Part shown: positions 43,013 through 52,014 of the stretch, one piece after another
Layout: each line of letters starts with the position of its first letter
Position numbering within the stretch: the first letter of the stretch is position 1
NCBI GenBank assembly: GCA_958295465.1
Contig: OY282353.1
Location: 5,323,001 to 5,387,000 of the forward strand
Source of the DNA: an uncultured Gammaproteobacteria bacterium
Lineage (GTDB): Bacteria > Pseudomonadota > Gammaproteobacteria > HK1
DNA: 64,000 nucleotides
Direction of reading: 5' to 3'
Translations under genes and position numbers: made by a program
The notes under the pieces: generated by a model
What the model was told of the DNA's origin: nothing
What the model saw: only the letters and a program-made list of their open reading frames with translations
The model's database searches: none

Positions 43013-45166
43013 TCAGTCAGCAACCCGCCTCTGCTTCACCACCTCCAGCACCTCCGCGGCCGCGGCCGGAATGTGGGCGCCAGGGCCGTAGATGGCCGCC
43101 ACCCCGGCGCGGCGCAGCATCGCGTGGTCCTGCGAGGGGATGACCCCGCCGCAGACGACGGCGATGTCGGCCGCATCCTGCGCTCGTAGCGCCTCGACGA
43201 GGGCGGGAACCAGGGTCTTGTGCCCCGCCGCCTGTGACGAGACCCCCACCACGTGCACGTCGTTCTCGATCGCCTGCCGGGCCGCCTCCTCCGGGGTCTG
43301 GAACAGCGGACCCACGTCCACGTCGAAGCCCAGATCCGCGAACGCGGTGGCGATGATCCGGGCGCCGCGGTCGTGTCCGTCCTGCCCGAGCTTGACCACC
43401 AGCATCCGCGGGCGGCGCCCTTCCTCGCCCGCGAACGCCTCTACGTCGGCGCGGATGCGCGCGAACCCTTCGTCGCCCTTCCAAGCCGCGCCGTAGACCC
43501 CGGTGATCGACGGGGTGACCGCCCGGTGGCGGGTCCATACCCGCTCCAGCGCGTCGGAGATCTCCCCCACCGTCGCCCGTGCCCGCGCGGCCTCCATCGC
43601 GTGCCCGAGCAAATTGCCCTCCCCGCTCTGCGCACACGCTTCGAGCGCGGCCAGCGCGCTCCGCCACGGCGCCGGCGCACGCGCCGCACGCACCCGGCCG
43701 AGCCGCGCGACCTGCGCCTCGCGCACCGCGCTGTTGTCGATGTCGAGGATCTCGACCTCGTCCGCGCCTTCCGGCGCATACCGGTTCACCCCGACGATCA
43801 CGTCCTCGCCGCGGTCCACCCGGGCCTGGCGCCGCGCCGCGGCCTCCTCGATGCGCAGCTTCGGCATCCCCGCCGCCACCGCCTTCGTCATGCCCCCGAG
43901 CGCCTCGACCTCCCCGATGAGGGCGCGCGCAGCCGCGGCCAGGCTCGCGGTCAGGGACTCCACGTAGTACGAGCCCGCCAGCGGGTCCACCACCCGGGTG
44001 ATCCCGGTCTCCTCGCGCAGGATGAGCTGGGTGTTGCGCGCGATGCGCGCCGACGCCTCGGTGGGCAGGGCCAGCGCCTCGTCGAACGCATTGGTGTGCA
44101 GCGACTGCGTGCCCCCCAGGGTGGCGGCCAGCGCCTCCACCGCGGTACGCACCACGTTGTTGTACGGGTCCTGGCTGGTCAGGCTCACCCCCGAGGTCTG
44201 GCAGTGGGTGCGCAGCATCAGCGAGCGGGGGTCCGAGGGCTTGAACAGCGCCCCCACCAGCTCCGCCCACAGCAGCCGCGCCGCGCGCAGCTTCGCGACC
44301 TCCATGAAGAAGTTCATGCCGATGCCGAAGAAGAACGACAGCCGCAGCGCGAAGGTGTCCACGTCCAGCCCGCTCCGGAGCGCGGCGCGCACGTACTCGA
44401 TGCCGTCGGCCAGGGTGAAGGCCAGCTCCTGAACCGCCGTCGCCCCCGCCTCCTGCATGTGGTAGCCGGAGATCGAGATGGGGTTGAAGCGCGGCATCTC
44501 CCGCGCGGTGTACGCGATGATGTCGGCGACGATGCGCATCGACGGCTCGGGCGGGTAGATGTAGGTGTTGCGGACCATGAACTCCTTGAGGATGTCGTTC
44601 TGCACCGTGCCCGCGAGCGCCCCCGGCGCCACCCCCTGCTCCTCCGCCGCGACGACGTACATGGCCATCACCGGCAGCACCGCCCCGTTCATGGTCATCG
44701 ACACCGACATCCGGTCGAGCGGGATCCCTTCGAACAGGATCTTCATGTCCTCCACGGAGTCGATGGCCACGCCAGCCTTGCCGACGTCGCCGACGACCCT
44801 CGGATGGTCGGAGTCGTAGCCGCGGTGGGTGGCGAGGTCGAAGGCGATGGAGAGCCCGGTCTGGCCCGCGGCGAGGTTCTTGCGGTAGAAGGCGTTGGAC
44901 TCCTCGGCGGTGGAGTAGCCCGCGTACTGGCGCAACGTCCAGGGGCGACCGGCGTACATCGACGCCCGGGGACCGCGGACGAAGGGCGGGAAGCCCGGCA
45001 GCGCATCGAGATGTTCCAGCCCTTCGAGGTCCGCGGCGGTGTAGAGGGGCTTCACGTCGATGCCTTCGGGAGTCCGCCACGTCAGGTCGTCCGGTGCATG
45101 GCCCCGAGTCTCCTTCTCGACGAGGGCCGACCATGCGTGCAGGTCCGGTTCGAGATCAGCGGTCAT
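43013..45166 (-). CDS. scpA: Methylmalonyl-CoA mutase, large/fused catalytic subunit
   Basis: The 717-residue protein has the TIM-barrel start (YSTAEESNAFYRKNLAAGQT, GLSIAFDLATHRGYDSDHPR) and a C-terminal cobalamin domain with D596-x-H598-x-x-G601. It interconverts methylmalonyl- and succinyl-CoA, so it serves propionate or odd-chain and branched amino-acid catabolism. No epimerase or MeaB-type chaperone is visible in the window. A 160-bp stretch of this gene (44670–44829) is duplicated at 38187–38346. Confidence 0.97.
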   Translation of the reverse strand: MTADLEPDLHAWSALVEKETRGHAPDDLTWRTPEGIDVKPLYTAADLEGLEHLDALPGFPPFVRGPRASMYAGRPWTLRQYAGYSTAEESNAFYRKNLAAGQTGLSIAFDLATHRGYDSDHPRVVGDVGKAGVAIDSVEDMKILFEGIPLDRMSVSMTMNGAVLPVMAMYVVAAEEQGVAPGALAGTVQNDILKEFMVRNTYIYPPEPSMRIVADIIAYTAREMPRFNPISISGYHMQEAGATAVQELAFTLADGIEYVRAALRSGLDVDTFALRLSFFFGIGMNFFMEVAKLRAARLLWAELVGALFKPSDPRSLMLRTHCQTSGVSLTSQDPYNNVVRTAVEALAATLGGTQSLHTNAFDEALALPTEASARIARNTQLILREETGITRVVDPLAGSYYVESLTASLAAAARALIGEVEALGGMTKAVAAGMPKLRIEEAAARRQARVDRGEDVIVGVNRYAPEGADEVEILDIDNSAVREAQVARLGRVRAARAPAPWRSALAALEACAQSGEGNLLGHAMEAARARATVGEISDALERVWTRHRAVTPSITGVYGAAWKGDEGFARIRADVEAFAGEEGRRPRMLVVKLGQDGHDRGARIIATAFADLGFDVDVGPLFQTPEEAARQAIENDVHVVGVSSQAAGHKTLVPALVEALRAQDAADIAVVCGGVIPSQDHAMLRRAGVAAIYGPGAHIPAAAAEVLEVVKQRRVAD

Positions 45167-45195
45167 GGATCACCTCGCCGTTATTCCCTGGAGCA

Positions 45196-46350
45196 TCAGG
45201 GATGCGTTCGCTCGGGCGCCGGTGGTTTCGCGTGGTCGAGCACATGGGCCATCAGCGAGGGAATGCCGGCGCTCCAGGTGACCGGCGGCAACTGGCCCGG
45301 CGGGCACCAGACGTAGCCGAGCCGGTTCAACGCCTCGCGGGCAGCCAGCCGGGCGGCGGCGTCCGCCCCGGTGGTGGCGAGGGCGGCGTCGACCTCGTGG
45401 TCCGAAGCCGTGGCGTCCGCGGCGGCCCGGAAGACGGGCGCCAACGCCGCGGCCGCGGGCAGCAGCCCGCCTGCCTCCAGTTCCCGATATCTCTCCTGGT
45501 AATAGTCCGTCATCCGGGCCGCCACGTCGGGCCGCGCCTCGGCAACGTGCGCGGCGGTCAGGAGCGTGGCGCTGGTGGCCAAGTGCCGTTCCCACAGCGC
45601 CTCTCCCCAAAGCTGGATGAAGTACGGGTAGCACTGGCTGTCTTCGCTCACCGTATCGAGGGCGTCGGCGTCGATGCCGGTCCCGTGCGCCGCCAGCGGC
45701 TCGACCAGTGCTTCCCGGGCGGCGGCTTCACCGAGCCGGCCGATGCCCAGCCGTCCTTGTCCCAGACGGCTCCAGAAGGATGCGTTCATCGTGCCGAGAT
45801 GCGCCGGCAGTCCCGGCGTGCCGGCCAGCACCAGCAGGAACGGCGCTTCGCCGCGCACCTTCTGGCTGGCGTTGAGCAGGGTCCTGCCGACTTCGGGGTC
45901 CAGCGTATGCGCCTCGTCCAGCAGGACCGCCACGGCCTTCTTGCGGCACCGGACGCTCAATTGCCGCGCCAGGTTGTCCGGCGCCTTGGCGGACGCTGCC
46001 CATTCCACCGAGCCCACGGCCGCGACGCCCACCTTTCGGGGCATCAGCTTCGACCTCCAGGTCCGTGGCGACAGCGCGGCGATCAGGGCGGCCCGGTTGG
46101 GGATCTCGTCCGGCGTCAGGGCCACCACGTCCAGCTTGCGGTCTTCGCAAGCGTTCTTGAACCAGTTGAGCAGTACGGTCTTGCCGTTGCCGCGCGGCCC
46201 CGTCAGGACGATGTCGTGCGGCGGAGATGCGCCGCCGGCCAGGTCCGCCAGGCATCGGTTCAACACCGCCTGCTCCGGCTCGCGACCGGTGAGCGCCGGC
46301 GGGGTCGCCCCCGAGCCGGGCGTGAACAGGCGTTGCTCCGTCGAATTCAT
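45196..46350 (-). CDS. AAA ATPase of unknown role (ORC/STAND-like)
   Basis: The 384-residue ATPase has Walker A LTGPRGNGKTVLLNWF, Walker B VAVLLDEAH and a sensor-like region LLVLAGTPGLPAHL. A C-terminal helical part may be a winged helix. It resembles stand-alone archaeal/ORC-type ATPases found in many bacteria with no known function. It starts 30 bases upstream of the mutase on the same strand, so the two may be co-transcribed. The ATG at 46350 has no strong ribosome site; a TTG eight codons earlier is possible. Confidence 0.78.
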   Translation of the reverse strand: MNSTEQRLFTPGSGATPPALTGREPEQAVLNRCLADLAGGASPPHDIVLTGPRGNGKTVLLNWFKNACEDRKLDVVALTPDEIPNRAALIAALSPRTWRSKLMPRKVGVAAVGSVEWAASAKAPDNLARQLSVRCRKKAVAVLLDEAHTLDPEVGRTLLNASQKVRGEAPFLLVLAGTPGLPAHLGTMNASFWSRLGQGRLGIGRLGEAAAREALVEPLAAHGTGIDADALDTVSEDSQCYPYFIQLWGEALWERHLATSATLLTAAHVAEARPDVAARMTDYYQERYRELEAGGLLPAAAALAPVFRAAADATASDHEVDAALATTGADAAARLAAREALNRLGYVWCPPGQLPPVTWSAGIPSLMAHVLDHAKPPAPERTHP

Positions 46351-46416
46351 GGTGGGGAGTGTATGCCAAGGCAATGCCGCGGTCCGCTTCTGAAGATTGC
46401 CTTATGGAGAAACCTG

Positions 46417-46970
46417 ATGAAGAAACCTGACCCAACGGAGCCGAACCAGGAGACGAGCCGGAGACGAACATCAGGGCTGCTTATGGAAGCCGCGCCTTTC
46501 CTGGGAGCAGTGGTCCTCGTGCTCACGGGCTTCGGGGTGACCGGCGAATTGCGGATCTCGCCCTTCAAGCCCCTGCCCCAGGCGCTCAGGGTCACCGGCC
46601 CGAAGCTTGTCGAGACCCGCGCCGGTCCCGGAGCAGGTGGCCCTGTTCGTCGACGCGGACGGTCCGCTGGCGGTCGTGCGCCACGAGGCGTCCTCGCCGC
46701 CGCCCGCCTGTCTCGGGGATCTGACGTCCGCCCTGCCCTGTCGGCTGGTGGAGAAGCCCCGGGTGCTGGTGCTCGGAGCCGGGGGAGGCGCCGCGGTCTT
46801 GCAGGCGCTCGGGGCCGGGCCCCGGTCGGTGGATGCGGTCGAGATCCAGCCGCATGTCGTGGACATGGTCCGTGGCCGCTATCGGGAGTTCTCGGGCGGG
46901 GTCTACGAGTATCCGGCGGTCAGCGTTCACGTTGCCGCGGATTCATCCCGAACCCACGGCCAATTCGGTA
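46417..46970 (+). pseudogene. Spermidine synthase-like (SAM methyltransferase fold) remnant, frameshifted
   Basis: The first frame reads MEAAPFLGAVVLVLTGFGVT and ELRISPFKPLPQALRVTGPK. A second frame, from about 46625, continues PEQVALFVDADGPLAVVRHE, LVEKPRVLVLGAGGGAAVLQ, VDAVEIQPHVVDMVRGRY and REFSGGVYEYP. GAGGG…A-E-I-x-P is the nucleotide-binding core of spermidine-synthase-like proteins. The frame changes and the sequence stops after the first third of the catalytic domain. It abuts the amidohydrolase gene. Confidence 0.7.
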
Positions 46971-47010
46971 CGATGCGGCGGACCGTCACCCCCACGTCCC
47001 AGGAAGCGCC

Positions 47011-47955
47011 ATGTCCCGCCGTCTCGTCGCCGCCGCCGCACAGCTCGGCCCCATCCACCGCGCGGATTCGCGCGAGAGCGTCGTCAAGCGGCTCGTCGAG
47101 TTGCTGCGCCAGGCCGCGGACCGCGGATGCCGGCTCGTGGTCTTTCCCGAGCTTGCACTCACCACCTTCTTCCCGCGCTGGCTCTACGACTCGCAGGACG
47201 AGGTCGATGCCTGGTTCGAGCGCGAGATGCCGAGCGCGGCGACCCGGCCGCTCTTCGAGGAAGCGAAGCGGCTCGGCGTCGGGTTTCATCTCGGCTACGC
47301 GGAGCTCTGCGGGGAGGACGGCGCGCTGCACCGCTACAACACCGCGATCCTCGTCGGGCCCGGCGGCGACCTCATCGGCAAGTACCGCAAGATCCACCTG
47401 CCGGGGACCGCGGAGCCGGTACCGGATGCGCCCTTCCAGCATCTGGAGAAGCGCTACTTCGAGGTGGGCAACCTCGGCTTTCCGGTCTGGCGCGCATACG
47501 GCGCGATCCTCGGCATGTGCATCTGCAACGACCGCCGCTGGCCGGAGACGTTCCGGGTGATGGGCCTCAAGGGGGCGGAGATGGTGGTGCTCGGCTACAA
47601 CACCCCGGACTTCAACATCCACACCGACGAGCCGAAGCACCTGCGCATGTTCCACAACCACGTCACCATGCAGGCGAACGCGTACCAGAACGGTTGCTGG
47701 GTCGTCGCCTCCGCCAAGGCCGGCCGCGAGGATGGGTTCGGGCTCATCGGCGGCTCGTGCATCATCGCCCCCACCGGAGAGATCGCAGCGCTGGCGATGA
47801 CCGAGGACGACGAGCTGGTCACCTGCGACGTGGACTTCTCGCTCGGCGAGTACATCAGGCGCACCGTGTTCAACTTCGAGAAGCACCGCCGCATCGAGCA
47901 CTACGGGATCATCACCAGCCGAACCGGGGTGGTCGTGAGCCCGGAGAACGGGTGA
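47011..47955 (+). CDS. Nitrilase-family amidohydrolase, N-carbamoyl-D-amino-acid hydrolase type
   Basis: The 314-residue carbon–nitrogen hydrolase has the catalytic triad in order: Glu in VFPELALTTFF, Lys in GKYRKIHLPG and Cys in LGMCICNDRRWPE. The CNDRRWPE context matches D-carbamoylases, which release D-amino acids from their N-carbamoyl forms after hydantoin opening. A hydantoinase-type gene (hyuB) is in the window, but 31 kb away. AGGAAG precedes the ATG at 47011. Confidence 0.9.
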   Translation: MSRRLVAAAAQLGPIHRADSRESVVKRLVELLRQAADRGCRLVVFPELALTTFFPRWLYDSQDEVDAWFEREMPSAATRPLFEEAKRLGVGFHLGYAELCGEDGALHRYNTAILVGPGGDLIGKYRKIHLPGTAEPVPDAPFQHLEKRYFEVGNLGFPVWRAYGAILGMCICNDRRWPETFRVMGLKGAEMVVLGYNTPDFNIHTDEPKHLRMFHNHVTMQANAYQNGCWVVASAKAGREDGFGLIGGSCIIAPTGEIAALAMTEDDELVTCDVDFSLGEYIRRTVFNFEKHRRIEHYGIITSRTGVVVSPENG

Positions 47956-48337
47956 CGGGATCTCCGGGTGGCGGGCGGCCACAGGCCGCATCTCCCGGCG
48001 GGCCAGGAGGACGCTCCAGTTGCCGGAACTCCCGATAGAGGCACGAAAAGGACAGGCTCGGCGCTTGTAGCGTATCGATCCCGTGGGAATAGATTGATCC
48101 GGACAATCCCGCCATGTCGATCCGGCATCCGTAATCGTTGTTTCCAGATTCCGGATCCGGTTCGTGGCCGGCACCGAATTGCGTCAACGGCACCACCACC
48201 GCGGCGCCGATCGGGTGACGCAATCGGCAGCCCGCGGCGCAGAACCGGTTGCCGGCAGTGCCTCCTTCCGGCCCGCCGATGCCGTGCGGGGAACAGGACG
48301 CCGAGGATCCTGGCGGTAGCCGGGGGGCTCCGGCCGG
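47956..48337. other. Convergent spacer with a small duplicated gene tail
   Basis: No gene is recognised in these 382 bases. The 14-mer ATGCCGTGCGGGGA occurs at about 48279 and again at 48339, where it is the last codons of the CobW-type gene. This is a small example of the tail duplication seen elsewhere. The middle part is lower in GC. Confidence 0.45.
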
Positions 48338-49519
48338 TCAATGCCGTGCGGGGAAAGCGGGACGGGCCGTTCCATGTCCCGGATCGGTGAAGTCCGGGCC
48401 GGGGTTCCGGCCGCGCGTGATTGCCTCCGCCCGCGCCGGCGCCGGATTCGCGATCGCGTTGAATGCGTGCAGGGAGCGTTCGATCTCCTCGCGGCCGAGG
48501 CCGTTCGATATCACCACCATCCGGGAGCGCCGATCCTCGTCCGGCCACCCGTCGAGATGGGCGGGAGGATGCACCAGGTGCTGGACGCCGTTCACGAGCA
48601 CCGGGCCGGGAACCCCTGCCACGTTCAGCAGTCCCTTCATCCGCAGCACCCGATCGCCGTGGCGGTGCAGCAGCATCGACATCCACACGCCGAACGCGGT
48701 CCAATCGAGTGTCGCCTCGAAGGTGAAGCAGCAGGCGGCGATGCTCGTCGGATGCGAGCCGTGGCCGCCTGCCGGGTGTGAGCCATCGCCAACCGGATGC
48801 GGACCGGTATGGCCTGTCGGGCCGTCGTCCGCGGTCATGGCCTCCCGGGTCGAGCGCATCCAGCGCTCCACCTCGCGGCTCTTCGACCGCCGGTCGTAGA
48901 CGTCGGTGACGAGCAGGTCGATCGGATCGAGGTCGGACGAGTCCATGGCCAGGACCGGAGCGGTGGGGTTGAGCGCCGCGAGCCGCAGGCGCAGTGCATC
49001 CAGGGCGCCGGCGCCGGCCAGGTCGAGCTTGCTCAACACCAGCCGATCCGCCAGCGCCACCTGCCTGACCGACTCCTCGAACCGGTCGAGCTGCGCCGGG
49101 GCGTTGACCGCGTCGACGACGGTGACCACGTTGCCCAGGCGATAGTGGTGCTGGAGCACCGGCTCGGCCAGCAGGGTGTAGGCGATGGGGACCGGATCGG
49201 CGATCCCCGTGGTCTCTACCACGATGCGCTCGTAGCACGGTATCCCGCCGCAGGCGCGGCGCGAGTGCAGATCTTTCAGCGCGGTCTTCAAGTCGTCGCG
49301 CATCGCGCAGCACAGGCAGCCGTTCTCCAGCAGCAGTGTGCTCTCCGAGGCGTGTTCGACCAGGTGGTGGTCGATCCCGACTTCGCCCAGCTCGTTGACG
49401 AGCACCATCGTGCCGGCCAGGCGGGGGGCGCGCATCAACGCCTTGAGCAGCGTGGTCTTGCCGCTGCCGAGAGCGCCGGTGAGGACGTTGACGGGGATGA
49501 GATCGGAGTAGGCGCTCAC
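48338..49519 (-). CDS. CobW/COG0523-family GTPase
   Basis: The 393-residue protein has the P-loop GALGSGKTTLL (15–25), a conserved GCLCC metal-binding motif, ETTGIADP (switch region) and LSKLDLAG (the SKxD base-recognition motif). A central loop is rich in histidine (TGHTGPHP, GDGSHPAGGHGSHP) and should bind metal. These proteins insert or traffic Zn, Co or Ni. The neighbours do not show which metal. Confidence 0.92.
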   Translation of the reverse strand: MSAYSDLIPVNVLTGALGSGKTTLLKALMRAPRLAGTMVLVNELGEVGIDHHLVEHASESTLLLENGCLCCAMRDDLKTALKDLHSRRACGGIPCYERIVVETTGIADPVPIAYTLLAEPVLQHHYRLGNVVTVVDAVNAPAQLDRFEESVRQVALADRLVLSKLDLAGAGALDALRLRLAALNPTAPVLAMDSSDLDPIDLLVTDVYDRRSKSREVERWMRSTREAMTADDGPTGHTGPHPVGDGSHPAGGHGSHPTSIAACCFTFEATLDWTAFGVWMSMLLHRHGDRVLRMKGLLNVAGVPGPVLVNGVQHLVHPPAHLDGWPDEDRRSRMVVISNGLGREEIERSLHAFNAIANPAPARAEAITRGRNPGPDFTDPGHGTARPAFPARH

Positions 49520-49552
49520 TTATCCCTTCGCCCTCGTTGACGCATCATCGAA

Positions 49553-49640
49553 TCCGCCACGGTCGTGAGCCGGCCGGGGATGTGGATCGGTCACGGACGG
49601 GAACCGGCCGGAGGCATGAATCGGCCAGGGGCATGAGCCG
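49553..49640. repeat. Short imperfect repeats around the CobW-type gene start
   Basis: About three copies of a GAGCCGGCCGGGGATGTG / GAATCGGCCAGGGGCATG-like unit lie in the 166-bp gap upstream of the CobW-type gene. They are too short and degenerate for a firm period. No promoter can be placed among them. Confidence 0.4.
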
Positions 49641-49685
49641 GCCGCGGGCGCCTCGACGGCAGGCACCGCCGATTCGCCCGTGGCT

Positions 49686-50045
49686 TCACCGGCGAGATGC
49701 TTCGCCCGGCCCGTCTCCGGAACCGGGCGGTGCGAGGGCGGCCAGCAGCGCCGGATCGAGGGGATCGAGGGTGCGTCCGGCCAGCCGCTCCGCCGCCGGC
49801 CACAGCTCGCCGACGTTCTCCACCAGCGTGCTGCGTCCGGTCGCGCTCCTCAGCACCGACTTGCCCGCCGTCCAGTCGGACAGTGACAGCCCGTAGTGCC
49901 CGAGGACGACGTTCAGGATGCGGGTGCGATGCTGGCGCTCGCGCCCCGGCGTATGGGCTTCGTCGCGGTTGGCGAAGACCTCCGGGCTCGATGCGCTCTC
50001 GGTCCAGTGCCCGCGCCCTCCGAGAATGCCGCACAGGCTGCACAT
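49686..50045 (-). CDS. Conserved small hypothetical protein starting MCSLCG
   Basis: The 119-residue soluble protein starts MCSLCGILGGRGHWTESASS and contains RTRILNVVLGHYGLSLSDW and LVENVGELWPAAERLAGRTL. The N-terminal C-x-x-C could hold metal. I do not recognise a function. Its place beside a DAO-type oxidoreductase and an aminotransferase remnant suggests amino-acid metabolism. Confidence 0.68.
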   Translation of the reverse strand: MCSLCGILGGRGHWTESASSPEVFANRDEAHTPGRERQHRTRILNVVLGHYGLSLSDWTAGKSVLRSATGRSTLVENVGELWPAAERLAGRTLDPLDPALLAALAPPGSGDGPGEASRR

Positions 50046-50063
50046 CGGCCGGTCCTCCGGCGC

Positions 50064-50333
50064 CTATCGCGCCGAACCGGAAGACGGCACGACATGCCTG
50101 CCGGGTCCGATCGACGAGCCGGGCGGGCACCGGCGCCGGAAGTCGCCGGCAACCTCGTCGAAGGTGTCGACGTGCTCCACGAGCTTGACGGGTTCGTGGC
50201 GAATGGTGCGGGCGGTGTCGAACACCGCCTCCCCGAACTTGAATCCGCGATCGCGGAACGACACGAGCACCCGGCTCTCGGGCCTGACCTCGCCGTTGTG
50301 GTACGTGACCCGTTCATTGGTGCGCCGAGTCAT
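50064..50333 (-). pseudogene. Class IV aminotransferase N-terminal remnant
   Basis: The frame begins MTRRTNERVTYHNGEVRPES and RVLVSFRDRGFKFGEAVFDT, then ARTIRHEPVKLVEHVD. This is the start of fold-type IV (D-amino-acid or branched-chain) aminotransferases. After about 57 residues homology stops, though the frame stays open to 89. The PLP lysine and the rest are missing. It lies between the MCSLCG protein and the DAO-type oxidoreductase, on the same strand. Confidence 0.72.
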
Positions 50334-50438
50334 GATCTCCGCCTCCCTGCCCGTGTTCCCACCCCGACAGGATACGCCGTCCGCCAGGCAGCGGCACGCA
50401 CGGGCCGTGACGAGCCCGCGGCAATCGGGAGGCGAAGC

Positions 50439-51779
50439 TCAGTACGGCCCGGGGACGATGGGGCTCCCGTCGGTGAAGCGCCCGAAGCGGAAGCGCGCGA
50501 GATCGTGGCCCGGCGGGCGGCCCAGCACGAGATCCGCCAGGACCCGGCCGACGCCCGGCCCGATGCCGAAGCCGTGGCCGCTCAGGCCCGTGCCGATGAA
50601 CAGGCCGCCGGGGGCCGGCGCCTCGCAGATGTACGGCACCGCGTCCGGTGTCACGTCGATCATGCCCGCCCACACCTCCGCGATGCCCGCTTCGTCCAGC
50701 CACGGCGCCCGCCGCGGCAACCGCTCGGCGAGCCGCCGGCGGACCAGCTCCGAGGGCGGCGGATCGAGCACCCGCATCCGCTCGAACGGTGTGACCTCGT
50801 CGCCGGACCAGCGCGCCTTCGAGCCCCACGCCCCCGGATAGCCCGCCGGCGGCTTGAGCCTGATCCGGATGTCCCTGGCCGAGAGCTTCAGCAGCGGGAG
50901 GAATTTCGTGAAATACCGGAACGAGCGCGGACACAGGTAGTGCTCCGCGACGTCGCCGGTGGAGACGGTATAGCCACCGTCCTCGCGCCGGCGCACCGTG
51001 AACCCCGGTGCGGAGACGTTCGGAAGGCTCCGGTCCGGTGCGGCTCGGGTACGGCCCACGGTGGAGCGGACGACGAGCTGCGGCAGGTCGAGCCCCAGGT
51101 TCCCGACGAAGTACGTGGACCACGCGCCACCGGCGAGCACCACGCGCTCGGCCCTCACCGGCCCACGCTCGGTGCGCACGCCGGTGACCCGCCCCCCCGT
51201 GGTCTCGACGGTGCGCACGGCGCAGCCTTCCGTGATCGAGACCCCGAGCCGGCGCGCCGCGCGGGCGAGCGCGGGCACCGCGACGAAGGGCTCCGCGCGC
51301 CCGTCGCCGGGGGTGACCATCCCTCCGGCCCACTCGCCCTCGATGCCGGAAGCCGCTTCCCGGGCCTCCGCCCCCGAGAGCATCCGGGTATCGAGCTGAT
51401 GCTGCTTCGCGAGTTCGTGCCACCCATCGAACCTGGCGAGCTGCCGCTCGTCCTCCGCCAGGTACAGGCAGCCGGAGGCGGTGAACGCAAGGTCCCGCTC
51501 CCCCGTCTCCCCGGCGAGCCTCCGCCAGATACGGTTCGACTCCATCATGATCGGCAGCTCGGCCCGGTCGCGCCCCTGCTGGCGCACCCAGCCCCAGTTG
51601 CGGCTCGACTGCTCCCCCGCGACCCGCCCTTTCTCGCACAGCGCGACGCTCACCCCGCCGCGCGCAAGGAACCAGGCCGTCGCGGTGCCGATGACCCCCG
51701 CACCGATCACGACGACGTCGACCGCCTCCGGGAGCGGATCGGAGAACGCGACGGGCGTGGATTCCGAGATCATGGGCAT
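50439..51779 (-). CDS. FAD-dependent amine/amino-acid oxidoreductase (DAO family)
   Basis: The protein of about 446 residues has the N-terminal dinucleotide motif VVVIGAGVIGTATAWFLARG, NWGWVRQQGRD, a GGAWS block and the C-terminal GLFIGTGLSGHGFGIGPGVG. This is the DadA/sarcosine-oxidase-like DAO fold. Substrates could be D-amino acids, sarcosine or another N-methyl amine. Two ATGs, 51779 and 51773, are possible. It is divergent from rmuC; a perfect inverted repeat lies in the gap. Confidence 0.88.
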   Translation of the reverse strand: MPMISESTPVAFSDPLPEAVDVVVIGAGVIGTATAWFLARGGVSVALCEKGRVAGEQSSRNWGWVRQQGRDRAELPIMMESNRIWRRLAGETGERDLAFTASGCLYLAEDERQLARFDGWHELAKQHQLDTRMLSGAEAREAASGIEGEWAGGMVTPGDGRAEPFVAVPALARAARRLGVSITEGCAVRTVETTGGRVTGVRTERGPVRAERVVLAGGAWSTYFVGNLGLDLPQLVVRSTVGRTRAAPDRSLPNVSAPGFTVRRREDGGYTVSTGDVAEHYLCPRSFRYFTKFLPLLKLSARDIRIRLKPPAGYPGAWGSKARWSGDEVTPFERMRVLDPPPSELVRRRLAERLPRRAPWLDEAGIAEVWAGMIDVTPDAVPYICEAPAPGGLFIGTGLSGHGFGIGPGVGRVLADLVLGRPPGHDLARFRFGRFTDGSPIVPGPY

Positions 51780-51840
51780 GGGCGACGACCTCGCCAACGT
51801 CGTTCAATCCCTGGGTGGACAACAGCCGTCGCGGCTCGAT

Positions 51841-51888
51841 CACATGTTCGAGACGTTGCGACGGCCGGCGCCGCGCATCGAACATGTG
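51841..51888. promoter_or_regulatory. Perfect 11-bp inverted repeat between divergent genes
   Basis: CACATGTTCGA at 51841–51851 is mirrored by TCGAACATGTG at 51878–51888, with a 26-base spacer. It sits in the 235-bp gap between the DAO oxidoreductase and rmuC starts. The centre-to-centre distance is 37 bases, 3.5 helical turns. It could be a pair of operator half-sites, each containing the palindrome ACATGT, or an RNA hairpin. Confidence 0.45.
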
Positions 51889-52014
51889 CCGGCGGGCACC
51901 ATGCCCGACGCCGGTTGTTGCTGCAAACCGGCGGCGCTCCGTTCGGCCGGAAGCCACCCTTCACGCGCACTTCGCATCGGCGCAGGCACCGCCGTCTCGC
52001 GTATCCTTCCCGCC

